Assembly (NCBI RefSeq): GCF_910592395.1
Contig: NC_088322.1
Location: 3,348,001 to 3,412,000, forward strand
Source of the DNA: Lineus longissimus
Taxonomy: Eukaryota > Nemertea > Pilidiophora > Heteronemertea > Lineidae
Direction of reading: 5' to 3'
Length of the DNA: 64,000 nt
Shown: in pieces, positions 41,396-52,091 of the stretch
How the letters are laid out: the number at the start of each line of letters is the position of its first letter
Numbering within the stretch: position 1 is the stretch's first letter
Made by a program: the position numbers and the translations under genes
The notes under the pieces: model-generated
What the model was told of the DNA's origin: nothing
Databases searched by the model: none
The model's input: the letters and a program-made list of their open reading frames with translations, nothing else

Positions 41396-42109
41396 TAGAA
41401 AAATCCTTCTGTGCAGCCAGCAAGATTATGAATCCTAATGCTGTTCAAATAAGTACAAGTTTATTGTTAGTGGAAATAAAACTTCCTCTTGTCAATTCAG
41501 CCTCACTCTGCGTGCACTGTGATCACATTTCAGTACCAACTACACTCCACTGCCTTTCTTCACAATCACAGTTCAGCAGTTCCAAAGAAGTGGCCCAATG
41601 CTGACACATAATCGGCTATTACCCACCCCATCCTGGGCCTCAAATTCCTTCGACACCAGGGCCTACTAACCAATAACAGGTGATTTTACTGTATTTACTA
41701 TATTTACTTGCAAGGAGCCCATGGTTTGCCCGATCTTGGGATTGAAGAGGTACCTCCAGGTAGCCACCTCTATGAATGTCAACTTAAAGCAGGGGTTTCT
41801 GTTTAGACCAATGTCCGGCCAACGGGTGCTTGATCGTTCTCTTTCCTACGAGGCAACTTATCAGAGACTTAAGCATTATTTGCGTATTTTGGGAATAGAT
41901 GAGGGCGAAACCCCTCATAGCATGAGGAGTGGGTGTGCTATCTCAATTGGTTTGCTGTCTGTACAGACGGACACCTCGCCTCGTAGTTTGGAAGCCATGA
42001 TGCAACACATTGGTTGGACAGGCGAGTATTCGGCAAAACATTATGCCAGAAGTGGTAAGCTAGACCAAGCAGCGAATATGGCATCAATCATGGCGAGAAC
42101 TAGTGTATA

Positions 42110-42712
42110 GGATTGGAAAAAAAGTTGAGGAGGGCTATATTGAGGAGTCTGAACTTCATGGACCGTCCCTGAGTAGGACTATATCCTAAGCGGTGTGACG
42201 TCAGAGGACATGGGATTGCCCGATTCCCTCAGCTGGTTTTGGAAATGGACGAGGTGGAAGGGCATAAGTCGGGGGCGGCGTTGTTTCGGATTACATGTTA
42301 ATTTGCATAAACTGGCTAGTGGGGGTCAGAGTGGTGGTCTCTCTTTTGTTTTTAACCCGCCCACCCACCCAAGAGGCAGCTGCTTTGGGGCGTACATCAT
42401 GTGGATGTCTCGAGCCGAGCAAGTTATTCCCATTCCTTAAAGGCATCGAGCATGCATATGATGGTACGCCGCTTTGGATACTTTGGGTCCCGTCCATACC
42501 TTTAGGCCTACCCTAGCTATGGTAGGCCATATAGTACTCATACTGACCATGGTGACAATCTTCTAGTCTAATCCATGCCTGCTTTGGCATCTGATAACTG
42601 GAGGCAACTTGTGAAAGGATGTCCAGTAGTTTCAGTTGTTCACATTCAAAGTCGTCATGCTTGGGTGAACATAACCACTTTCGTTACTGGTAATCATTGC
42701 TTTTCATTGCAG
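42110..42712. other. sequence following the DIRS recombinase
   Basis: No gene recognised. It should contain the DIRS 3' terminus, which I could not define. A splice-acceptor-like tract ends at 42712. Confidence 0.4.
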
Positions 42713-43676
42713 GAATTTGAGGTCTAGTGGACATGCAGCAGGATTCAGTAGATGCGATTATAAGGAGCTTGCCACAGGGGCGAAACTTTTTCTCAGACGT
42801 ACCGGTTCTCGCAAGACAGATTCTACAGACTACTCAGTCGAACGCGTGCTAAGTAGGAGGGGCACGTTCCCTGTAAGTGTTCTAATCACACAATCTCACT
42901 AGCTGGTGTGTGAAGCTAGAGCCCAGAGCTGATGGTGTCGATGCCCATGGAAAAGCTTCTAAAATACCTGAGGTTGAGCTACATGCCCCAACGACAAGGA
43001 CATGCCTTTGAAACATCATGGACACATCCATGTCAAAATTTGCACCTCAAATTATAGTCATGAATGGGTTTTAATTTTCCAGGTGCACAAGAAAGATGTG
43101 TCTGAAGACATTTGAGCTGAGCACAATTGACATTGTAAGCTCGTGCACTTTCAAAGGACAGGGCCTTTACAAGGCCTGGCCTTCAAGGGCCTGTAAATGA
43201 TACTATTAGTACATGTAGTAACTTTCATTTTGCCTTTTGTAAATGTCATCATGAATATAATGTGTGTCATTTCTTTTAGAACGAAAAGTTTCTGATACAG
43301 TGGACCGACTATAGTATATTTGAGGCAACATGGGAGCCCAGACAAAATCTGAATGAGTTGGCTTTAGAGTAAGTAAACCTCTTTTTTCAATTTCAAGAAT
43401 ATTTTGCCTTATAAAATTATGAGGGCATATTTTGCCTGTGGTATTTGCGCCTGACGAGTCATTCTTTTTTTCAGGTCATATTTTCAACCAGAGGTGACCA
43501 ACGCTGAGCTCCAATCTTGTGCAACATCAATGCAGTTTTGGATGCAAAAGAAATTGGCAGCCAAGTCGAGAAGTCCCATAATAATCAAGTGCAGACACGA
43601 ATTTGTCATGGGATTATTTCTTCAGAACGTAAATCCTGAATCCAAGCCTTATCAAGCTGTTCGCCATTGTTCTTAG
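42713..43676 (+). CDS. spliced chromodomain protein, partial
   Basis: Three exons with GT-AG borders and agreeing phases: 42713-42872, 43280-43368 and 43475-43676 (stop after RHCS). The chromodomain is split by the first intron: YSVERVLSRRG before it, KFLIQWTDYSIFEATWEP after, then QNLNELALE. Chromodomains bind methylated histone tails and are also found in some transposases and chromovirus integrases. An upstream exon is implied by the acceptor at 42712, so the protein's main domain is not visible here. Whether this is a host gene fragment or part of a transposon is open. Confidence 0.6.
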
Positions 43677-43780
43677 TCTTGATTAATATTATTACACATT
43701 ATAAGCAGTGAGTCCAGGTGTCCGAGTCACGCGGTTCCAAGTCGGGGGATTGCGGCGACAGCAGTATTCGTCTTCCGTAA
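43677..43780. other. short spacer before the Harbinger pair
   Basis: No gene or repeat recognised. Confidence 0.4.
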
Positions 43781-44002
43781 TCCAGGGCCCATATTCATAA
43801 ACGTACTTAAGTCAAAGTATGATACCTATCTACCTACTTAAGTCAAGTATCATGCTCAAGTGGAATTCAATATGCTACTTACCCAAAGCATGATACTCAA
43901 TTTCCTACTTATATATAAGACACCTCATGGGGTGTCCTAAGTCAAAGTATATTGGTTGTGTAGAGTTAACTTCGTTCATTTGTGGACGAGACATTGACGA
44001 GG

Positions 44003-45049
44003 ATGGCAGTATTTATGCTCGCAGCGCAAGACGAAATGGCAAGGCGGCATGCAATGCGTCGGGAGAGGGTCTTTAGAGATCGAGTTCACCCATTGGAAGT
44101 TTATAATGACTTGGAATTATACCAACGGTACAGATTGGATCGGCAGACTATTTTGGAGTTGGTAGATGCAATCGGTGAGGAACTTGATCCGACAACACTG
44201 CGGAACCATGCTCTCCCAAGGGAACTTAAAGTGCTTGCAGCTCTTCGGTTCTACGCATCGGGGTCTTTTCAGCAAGTTACTGGCGATACTATTCACGTCT
44301 CACAGCCTACCCTGTGTCGGGTTATCTCTCAGGTAACTCATGCCTTGCTTCCTCTTCTACCTCGAGTTATCAAATTCCCAAGTGCTCAAGACATTCCGAC
44401 CGTTGTGCTAGAGTTTCATCAAATTGCAAACTTTCCAGGTGTTATGGGGGTCATCGACGGGACTCATGCTTGGATTTTAGGGCCATCACAACACGAATGG
44501 CGATACGTCAACCGGAAAAACTATTACTCAATTAATACCCAAGTTGTCATGGACGCTCGATGTCGATTCATCAATGTTGTTGCCAGGTGGCCGGGAAGCA
44601 CCCACGACTCAGTTATCCTCAGAGAAAGTGGAGTTTCAACATTTTTTGAGCATCGAGATGGCGATGAAGTGCTTTTAGGCGACAGTGGTTACCCGGTGAG
44701 GCCATGGTTGATGACCCCCTTCCTTAACCCGAACACTGCTCAGCAACGCCTATACAATCGCGCTCATAAAGCGACGAGATGCTTAGTTGAAAGAGGGATT
44801 GGGCAGTGGAAGAGACGCTTCCATTGCCTGCATGGGCAGCTGCGATATTCACCAAAGAAATCATGTGAGATAATTACGGCATGTGCAATTCTACACAATA
44901 TTGCCATCAACCGAGGTTTGCCTGATTTTCATGAGGAGCCGATAGAATATCGTCCACAACCATATAATGATGTAGACAATGTCGTAGTCTTACCGGACAG
45001 GCACAATGGGGCTGCCCGAAGAAATCAACTAGTCAACCAACACTTCTGA
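44003..45049 (+). CDS. Harbinger transposase (HARBI1-like), copy 1
   Basis: Intact DDE nuclease. The open frame extends upstream to 43982 but without an ATG; ATG 44003 aligns with the start of the copy 2 protein. Helix-turn-helix-like region: VLAALRFYASGSFQQVTGDTI (about residues 80-100). Catalytic Asp in VIDGTHAWI, Asp in PGSTHDSVI and Glu in VERGIGQWKRRF. Length about 348 aa is normal for the family. It should act with the neighbouring Myb-like protein to cut and paste the element. The lack of any frameshift contrasts with most genes in the window and suggests recent activity. Confidence 0.93.
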   Translation: MAVFMLAAQDEMARRHAMRRERVFRDRVHPLEVYNDLELYQRYRLDRQTILELVDAIGEELDPTTLRNHALPRELKVLAALRFYASGSFQQVTGDTIHVSQPTLCRVISQVTHALLPLLPRVIKFPSAQDIPTVVLEFHQIANFPGVMGVIDGTHAWILGPSQHEWRYVNRKNYYSINTQVVMDARCRFINVVARWPGSTHDSVILRESGVSTFFEHRDGDEVLLGDSGYPVRPWLMTPFLNPNTAQQRLYNRAHKATRCLVERGIGQWKRRFHCLHGQLRYSPKKSCEIITACAILHNIAINRGLPDFHEEPIEYRPQPYNDVDNVVVLPDRHNGAARRNQLVNQHF

Positions 45050-45119
45050 TAGGCGTAAGTACAAACAAATTAAAACATGAGATATATGCTTCATGGATGC
45101 CATTTAAGACAAGTTTTAT

Positions 45120-46124
45120 TCAAAGAGTTGTCAGAGAGTAGTCACATGGTTCTTCATCGGTTGTATACTGATTGTCAACAGATAGTTTTTGCTTCTTGAG
45201 TTGAAGAACTTCCATTTCCAAAGTAAGCTTAGCTTTTTCTAGTTGAAGTTTTTGTATCTCCAATGTCGCTCTTGACCTTTCAGCGCACAACAACTCTTTC
45301 TGCATCGTGATGATATCATCATTAGTGGCCTTTCGCTTCTTTGTTTCAGCTACACCAGTATCCTCATCTGACAACGCAGGGCAAGGATTGGGTATTGCTG
45401 CAGCGGCTGATGGTTTTCTCGTTGAGAGGATAGCAGTGTAAGATGGGGTCTTCCTGGTAGGCGTACTGCAACAAAAACATTTTTGATAGTATCGGCGTAT
45501 CACTAGCAAAACTATATTTTGCTTGCACGTGGTTATGCTATAATAAGCGTGAACTTACCCAGGCTTGCTGCTTTGAATTCGTGATGGCATGCTTCGCGGA
45601 ACATCTTGTGTTTTCTTCGCCTGTGAACTATCAATGCCACCTTCAATACCATGAACAGTTGGGTCGTCTTCACCGATAATCGATGCTACTTTCTGCGAGA
45701 CCAAGGACGGCTCAACTGGTGGTGGACCTCCTCCTGTCAGTGAAAAAAAGAATTTTTGATAGCTGTGTTGTCGAATGTAAAGGCTAACGAATAGCAATAT
45801 CGAACATGCCAAAGAGGAATTAAAATTGAAATTGAAATCGCACTTGCCTGTTTTCGCCAATTCTTTCTTGTAATCCCTGTACTCATCTTTCATTTTGGAG
45901 CATAAGTTCTGCCACTTCTTGAGGAAGTCGGCATCGGAACGGATGACGGATGGATTTCTACGATTCATGGCTTTGGTAATCCTAATCCAAGCGTCATGTT
46001 TCTTTTTCGTCGATAAGATGGCGCTAAATTTACCTGTTATGACAGCAAATTCTTTTTCATATTCTTCACAAAGACGAAACTTTTCCGTCTCTGAGAAATT
46101 CGGCTTCCTCTTACTCTTGTCCAT
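45120..46124 (-). CDS. Harbinger Myb/SANT-like DNA-binding protein, copy 1, spliced
   Basis: The first exon (46124 down to about 45840) encodes a Myb/SANT-like domain (KRKPNFSETEKFRLCEEYE, then KKHDAWIRITKAMNRRNP and WQNLCSKMKDEYRDYKKEL). After an intron, about 45738-45561 has GEDDPTVHGIEGG. After another intron, 45475-45120 ends in a coiled coil (LEIQKLQLEKAKLTLEMEVL). Exon limits are approximate. Family knowledge: this second Harbinger protein binds the termini and brings the transposase to the nucleus and DNA. Confidence 0.75.
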
Positions 46125-46823
46125 ATCGAAGTGAATGCAGGCGCATCCGTAGGCCCTCGTCTAGGCCTATACAATTTACACGACCAATTAAGTTATGCAT
46201 TTATGATTGTATAATCCAATAACTTAGCTTAAAATATCCCGTAACGTCCTCATGGCACACGGCCAAACCACAGAAACCAACAAAATAATCAATGAAATGT
46301 GATTACTGGCCTGGTTAAAATTCCTTAGGCATGATGCCTACATATGGGGATCATACTCAGCCAGGTATGATACTTAAGGTCATTTATGAATAGCAACATA
46401 AGTATCATACCTGGCTTAGTGTGACACTTAGAGTTTAAGTACACCTAATGTAGGAAGTTTTATGAATACGGGCCCTGGGTCCATATTTATAAAACTTCTT
46501 AACTTAAGTATAAAAACGCACTAAGTGACTTGCTAACTTAAGTGCCTCACTTAAGTTGGCATTCATAAAGCCACTAAGTGATCAGCTAAGCAAAGTACCT
46601 CGAATAACTTAAAGTGACTTGCTTTACATTCTGCAAACGTGCCAATGTCGCATTTCATGTCGAATTTTGCGGTTTGGACATGTGCCAAACCTCATCATGG
46701 ACAGGAAGACAGCGTCATTATTGTGTAATACTTTCACAAGGCCTAGGATATAAGAAATAGGGCCTATAGAAAGTGTGTCCCATACACTGTCTGATTCATG
46801 CAGCTTGGCAGATTGCATGAAAC

Positions 46824-47999
46824 ATGGATAAGAAAAAGAGGAAGCCAAATTTCTCTGAAGCAGAGAAGGTGCGATTAATCGAAGAATACGAAAATGTGAT
46901 GTCCGTTATTTCCTCGAAGTTTTCACCAAATGTAACTACCAAGAAAAAGCATGATGCCTGGGTGCAAATCGCAGACACCATGAATAGCAGGAACCCAAAC
47001 GTATTGCGCACGGTCGAAGAACTACAAAAAAATGGCAAAATATGGCGTCCGGGATGAAAGATGAATACAGGGCGTACAAGAAGGAGCTTTCAAAGACAGG
47101 TACAGGATTTATTCTAATCTAAGACATTTCATTAGTGTTGCTTCACATTCATCAACAGCTGCAGTTCCTGATGATATCACTGACACACTTGTTGGATATT
47201 TATAGGTGGCGGACCCCGACCAGATGAACCATCAACCCTGTCGCAGAAGATCGCAGCTGTGATAGGGGAGGATGATCCGACGGTTTATGGGATTGATGGC
47301 GGATATGACAGCATCGAACCTCGGCGGAGCAATATTTCCTTCAACTCACAACCTAGTTCAAGATAGGCTCCCTTTATTCACTTTAAACAGAGGTGGAGCT
47401 GCAGCTTTCTGACAATTTAAACAGTTTGAAATGTTCACTGCTACATCAATTTAATTTCATAACTCTTTAGCCATTATTGGCAAATATTTCCAAATTAACA
47501 TTGCTGAAAAGTCAAGGTTGGTGTTTCTTGAACCATATTTTGTGAAAAACTGTCATTGTTATTTCAGTACCATCACCGATGATGAGCAAACTCTACGTCT
47601 CAATTATACGTCCCGTACACAAGAGCACAGGCAAGTCTCGGCTGCCGTTGGTCCCCCAAGCAGATTACAACAAATTATGCAAAAACGTGCTCCTCCTTCA
47701 GCGTTGCCAAATCCATGACCACCTGTGCCCGAATCGGAGAATGAAAAACAAAAAAAGGAAAGAAGGAAGAAGATAAGAATGAATTAGTGAGCAGGCAAAA
47801 GGAGCTATTGATCCTTGAGAAGGAAAGGGCTAACTTGGAGATTGAAAAACTGAAATTAGAAAAAAATAAATTAAATTTAGAAATTGATGTTTTGAAGATA
47901 AAAAAGAATAAGTTAGAAAAACAGCCGGCTGAAATTTATTCATTTTCACACAGAAATGATGGTCAATCATTTGGAAATTACGCATACACCTCTCTGTAG
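46824..47999 (+). pseudogene. Harbinger Myb/SANT-like protein, copy 2, degraded
   Basis: Exon 1 (46824-about 47100) starts KRKPNFSEAEKVRLIEEYEN and continues KKHDAWVQIADTMNSRNP. A frameshift follows near 47030, just after the first ELQKN. Exon 2 begins at 47206 (GEDDPTVYGIDGG). The exon about 47569-47999 has several frame changes but keeps a clear coiled coil (LEIEKLKLEKNKLNLEIDVL). It is homologous to the copy 1 protein throughout, but no longer intact. Confidence 0.72.
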
Positions 48000-48101
48000 A
48001 AGTGCATGTACATCTAGGCCCCTAAAGGATGTTCTGTTTGATGGTCTCTTGAAATAAATTTATCATTATAATCTCTCCTTTTTTCTTCGCTTTTACTCAC
48101 C

Positions 48102-49154
48102 TTAGAAGTGTTGGTTGACTATTTGGTTCCTCGCAGCTGCTCCGTTAAGTCGACCAAAGGCAACAACATTTTCGACATTGTCATCATCGTCGTCAGGCTG
48201 TGGCTGTAGCTCGATTGGCTGTTCGTCAAAATCAGGGAGACCTCTGTCGAGGGCAATATTATGCAACATTGCGCATGCAGAAATGATGCCGCAAGCTTTT
48301 AACGGTGTATAGCGGAGTTGTCCATGGAGGCAATGGAAACGCCTTTTCCACTGGCCTATTCCCCTTTCTACCAAGCATCGAGTTCTTTTGTGGGAACGGT
48401 TGTATCGTCGCTGCTGCGGGGTGTTTGGGTTTAGGAAGGGTGTCATCAGCCATGGTCTTACTGGATACCCGCTGTCGCCTAGAAGGACTTCATTACCCTG
48501 CCAGACTTCCATCACTTCGGCTAGCCCACTTTCTCTCAAAATGATCGAATCATGGGTGCTTCCAGGCCATCTCGCTACAACGTTTATGAATCGATAATGA
48601 GCATCCATGACCACCTGTACGTTGATAGAATAATAGTTTTTCCTGTTGACGTATCTCCATTCGTGATGAGTAGGGCCAATGATCCAAACATGCGTACCAT
48701 CAATCAACCCTATAATGCCAGGGAAGTTCGCTATTTCATAAAATGCTGCAGAAATACGAGGGATGTCTTGAAGCGCAGGGAATTTAATGATGTTGTGTAG
48801 CAAATGAATCAGTGCATCCGTCACTTGCGTTATAATGCGGCTCATGCTGGGTTGGGAAATGTGTACCGTATCCCCGGTGACTTCCTGGAATGAACCCGAG
48901 GCATAAAATCTTAATGTTGCAAGCACCTTCAGGTCGGCTGGCAAAGCATGGTTTCGGTCTGTTTGTGGCTCGATATAATTCCTAACAGCATCGACCAAGT
49001 CAAGAATCGTTTGCCTATCCAATCTGTAGCGTTGATATAATTGCAAGTCGTTGTAGATCTCAAGTGGGTGGACTCTGTCTCGAAAAATTCTCTCACGACG
49101 CATAGCACGCCTCGCATCCAAATCCATTTGCACTGCCAACATTAACGCAGCCAT
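48102..49154 (-). CDS. Harbinger transposase (HARBI1-like), copy 2
   Basis: 350 aa, intact. Catalytic Asp in LIDGTHVWI, Asp in PGSTHDSII and Glu in VERGIGQWKRRF. About 70-75% identical to the copy 1 protein by eye, with the differences scattered, so the copies are related but not a recent duplication. Start MAALMLAVQ. The transposase is intact although the partner Myb-like gene of this copy is broken, so it might depend on the partner from copy 1 or elsewhere. Confidence 0.93.
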   Translation of the reverse strand: MAALMLAVQMDLDARRAMRRERIFRDRVHPLEIYNDLQLYQRYRLDRQTILDLVDAVRNYIEPQTDRNHALPADLKVLATLRFYASGSFQEVTGDTVHISQPSMSRIITQVTDALIHLLHNIIKFPALQDIPRISAAFYEIANFPGIIGLIDGTHVWIIGPTHHEWRYVNRKNYYSINVQVVMDAHYRFINVVARWPGSTHDSIILRESGLAEVMEVWQGNEVLLGDSGYPVRPWLMTPFLNPNTPQQRRYNRSHKRTRCLVERGIGQWKRRFHCLHGQLRYTPLKACGIISACAMLHNIALDRGLPDFDEQPIELQPQPDDDDDNVENVVAFGRLNGAAARNQIVNQHF

Positions 49155-49374
49155 CTCTCACGGTGGTTTGCCACAAAATGAACGTTGTGTTTTGTGACTT
49201 CTCCAAACAACTTAAAGTTAAGACAGACCCAGAGGTGTCTCAAATATAAGGGTATGTTTGAGCAAGTCACTAAGGTTAAGTATCATATGGAATTTCACTT
49301 AAGTATGTTGCTTAGATTAAGATGGCGTTTAAGTGCCTTACTTTGACTTAAGTACGTTTATGAATATGGACCCT

Positions 49375-49596
49375 GGACTCTGAGCTTGTGACTTGCCGTC
49401 TGGGTATTTAAGCACTGGGCACGTCAGCTCTCTCTCTCTTTCCTCTCTGTTGCCAATCACCTCTGAACTAGGACTTTGAGCGTGCTCTGCCGTTAAGGAT
49501 TACAAACTGATTGTGATTGTGAGTGCGAATAAACTACATGTATTCTAATTAATACTCTTGTCTTCCGGCTTCCTCTTCTACCAGTAGTTAGTCTCT
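49375..49596. other. spacer with CT-rich tract
   Basis: (CT)n at about 49429-49440 and AATAAA at about 49528. No gene. Confidence 0.5.
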
Positions 49597-52091
49597 TTGC
49601 AAGTTCAGCCGGTCTACGGCAGCAGGGTTTCTGGATACCCCGTATCCAGGGACTTTGTGTACATACACAAAGATCTTGATGCAAGGGGTGCCATTGTTGT
49701 GACCCTAAGTGTTCGCAAGGTTGTCTTGAGGGAGTTCTGTGGCATACATTCATCATTTGTTGACCTTTTCAACCATGTTATCCCAGGGCATTGTTTTCAG
49801 CTTGTTTCATCAGAGCGACTTGAAGCCAGGCTTTCAAGACTTTGCTTTAACACTCGGGCTTCATATTATGCTATCAAAAGTGGAAGCAAGAGAAAAGTAT
49901 TTGATGAGAAAATTTCAAAGGTGCATTTCACTGCTTGTGATTTGACTGATGTAAAGAAATGTCTTGAAAAAGTCGATTTGCTAGAAAAAGAAAAAGCTGC
50001 TCTGAGAGAGAGGTGCTGTAAGCTGGTTGATACACTATGTGAAGCTGTGGAAGCTGATAAATCTTGCAAAGTGATTTTGGATCAAACAGAGTGGGAGAAA
50101 CTGAAAACTGAAAACCAACATTTGAAGGAATTCTTTGGAAAACTAATGCCTCTAGAAAAAAATCTAGCTGACAGTCAAGTACCTGATTTGACTTGTAGTT
50201 CAAGAAAAGATTTCGATGCTCTCAGTCAGAAGCAAAAAAACAGACGTCTTAGCCAGTTGAAGAAGAACATTCAACAATCCTTATGGTTTTCATTGTCTTT
50301 TGGGTTTGATGTTGAAAAAATCTGCTTGAGGGGTCAAGATAGCAAGAACTATACACTCTCTTGTAAGGAAGGTGGGTCCAAAAATACTAAGTATGATAAA
50401 CTTGATGAAGAAGACAAGGGAAAGATTGAGTCAATTTTGTACATTATGGATAAGTTCTGTGTAGGCGATGCTTTCTACCATGAACTATCGATGTTAGACG
50501 AGCATGGCTTACCCATATCTTATCTCATCAAAGAGTGCAGAGATTCTTTGAACAAGATGATGTGTATCATGAGAACACCAGGGGAGCATCCTGGCGTCCA
50601 AGTTGATTTTGAATCAGAATTGGAAAACTATGTTGGCAAATTGATGAATGAGCACAAAGAAACCAGAGACATTAGGGTGAAGATAGCTGGTGATGGGGCC
50701 AGCATGACTAGGAAATCAAGTTTCATTATTCTTTCCTTCAGTATTTTGAACCAACAGGAAGCTGTACTTTCTTCCTCGACACTCCACCCCCTTGCAGTTG
50801 TGAAAGCTACAGAAAATTATGATGTGCTTTACAATTCATTCAAAGAAGTGTTTTCAAGTATCAACCATGTGATACATACTGGTGAAATTTCCATATCTGG
50901 TATTCCTGTCCCTGTAGAAGTATTTTTGGGAGGGGACATGCAACAAATGCCTGCATCTGGTGTGTTGTTCATAAAAACGAGAGGCATGATATTTCGTTTC
51001 CTCTTGAATTCTGGAATGAACCCCCCAAATCCAGAAGTTTGGAACAAATTAGGCAGTGGGCAATTGAGGAAAAATTCAACTGCAAGAATCTCCCTCTCAT
51101 GTTCATTGAACCTGATCATATCATACTAGACAAGTTGCATTTATTACTTCGTGTAACATATGTTTTAGTTTCTAACCTGTTGGAGTATTTGGCTGATTTA
51201 GATAAGGAGGCTGATATTAAAAAGTTGCATACTCAGGATAGTAAAGTGAAGAAACTTGAAAAAGTTGTACTTGAGCGTTGCCATCTTTCATTTTCAGTAT
51301 GGAAGAAGAAAAATGCAGATGGTAACGAATCAGGCATTTTGCACTGCATCAGTCTAATGGGGAATGATAAAAAGAAACTTCTACAGCTGCTTCCAAGTGG
51401 GTTTGCAGACCTAATGGAAGAGACTAATGCTAAACGTCTGTGTGATTTGTGGTTGGAATTCTGGGAATTGTACAAGGGCATCTCAATGCTGAATGTACAG
51501 GAAAAATGGACCCCTCAAGAATGTTTTGATAAGGCTACTCAATGGGTTCACCATTTCCTTGGTTTCACCCACCTAATGCCTGGATTAGGCAAAAAGAACA
51601 TCACTCTTCATATGCATGTTATGTGCTACCACATCCCTTGGTTTATTGATAACTATGGAAGTATTGCTCTATTTTCGGGACAGCCAGTTTTGAAAAAGAA
51701 CGACGATACTCGTCATATCCATTTGCGAAAATCAAGCAAGCATGACCCCTGTTTAGAGATAATGACAGCTTGTAAGAGACTAACAGATTTGTCTAATAGA
51801 AAAATAAAAGTACGGGACTACAACTTTCAAGAAAGCACTCCTGTAACTAAGTATGTTGCTGATAAACTTGGTAACAAAGTGCGTAAGGATACATTGGAGG
51901 ACTCAGTGAATGTGAGAGGTCATGTCTTCACTGTACATAATTCTCCAGCAGAACTTGTGACATGTTTGAAAAGCTTGGGGGTTCCATCTAGGGGATTCAG
52001 GAATGCTTATAAACTGTACAAGTTGTTGAAAGAAACTGTGAGATTAAATGGCATGGATAAAGGTGACATTGAAAATGAGATGCCTGTCTGA
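49597..52091 (+). pseudogene. large uncharacterised repeat-family protein, transposase-like, frameshifted
   Basis: The first frame (49597-about 50945) has a coiled-coil stretch (VDLLEKEKAALRERCCKLVD, about residues 120-140), a Lys-rich helical part, then VKIAGDGASMTRKSSF (near 362) and VEVFLGGDM (near 445). A frameshift, apparently a deletion of about 40 bases judging by my memory of relatives, follows. The next frame resumes with CIWC followed by VHK, and continues to 52091 with PDHIILDKLHLLLRV, ITLHMHVMCYHIP and FSGQPVLKKNDDTRH. Conserved Asp in GDGAS and GGDM, a CxxC and His-rich motifs suggest an RNase-H-fold nuclease, perhaps distantly like RAG1/Transib, but I cannot name the family. Confidence 0.45.

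Larger units (their letters stand above)
39324..41691 (+). mobile_element. pogo-type DNA transposon
   Basis: Perfect 23-base terminal inverted repeats start CAGTAAAATCACCTG (39324-39346; complement 41669-41691). TA lies outside both ends (39322-39323 and 41692-41693). Length is 2368 bp. It carries a pogo/CENP-B-like transposase and a nested MITE. Confidence 0.93.
8830..42109 (+). mobile_element. DIRS-type tyrosine-recombinase retrotransposon, interrupted by nested insertions
   Basis: Gag-like pieces (8830-9426), RT (about 9990-11058), RNase H and downstream polypeptide (37015-37929) and tyrosine recombinase (38591-39323, 41694-42109) occur in the order and orientation of a DIRS element. Two insertions interrupt it: 11059-37010 (one CCGG copy removed with it) and 39324-41691 (one TA copy). 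At both sites the reading frame continues across the empty site. The outer termini of the DIRS element were not resolved. Methyltransferase sequence was not seen. Confidence 0.8.
38591..42109 (+). pseudogene. DIRS tyrosine recombinase, interrupted by pogo element
   Basis: The N-terminal part 38591-39323 has an internal stop near 38786. It includes the first catalytic Arg region FFGGDRAHDAG (about 39195). The C-terminal part 41694-42109 has GLKRYLQVAT, the HxxR box PHSMRSGCAI (about 41910) and HIGWTGEYSAKHYAR (about 42010) with His/Trp and the likely nucleophilic Tyr. The two parts join in frame when the pogo element and one TA are removed. Family role: integrates circular DIRS cDNA without target duplication. 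All catalytic residues are visible, so decay here is mild apart from the insertion. Confidence 0.82.
43781..46484 (+). mobile_element. PIF/Harbinger transposon, copy 1
   Basis: The left end CCAGGGCCCATATTCATAAA (about 43781) pairs with the right end ...TTTATGAATACGGGCCCTGG (about 46484). It contains a transposase gene (plus) and a Myb/SANT-like gene (minus), convergent, the standard Harbinger gene pair. Internal subterminal CTTAAGT and AAGTATCAT words recur in both arms. No target duplication is clear, because the right end touches copy 2. Confidence 0.82.
46484..49374 (-). mobile_element. PIF/Harbinger transposon, copy 2, inverted relative to copy 1
   Basis: Left end GGGTCCATATTTATAAAACT (about 46486); right end ...TTTATGAATATGGACCCTGG (about 49374). 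The Myb-like gene is on plus, the transposase on minus. The outer transposase-side ends of copies 1 and 2 are nearly the same sequence for over 30 bases, and the inner Myb-side ends match each other, so the copies lie as mirror images. Confidence 0.82.

Noticed and set aside
42170-42215. Possible end of another Ginger copy (AGGACTATATCC, GGTGTGAC)
   Set aside because: It resembles the arm words of Ginger copy 2, but there is no CCGG pair and no partner end.
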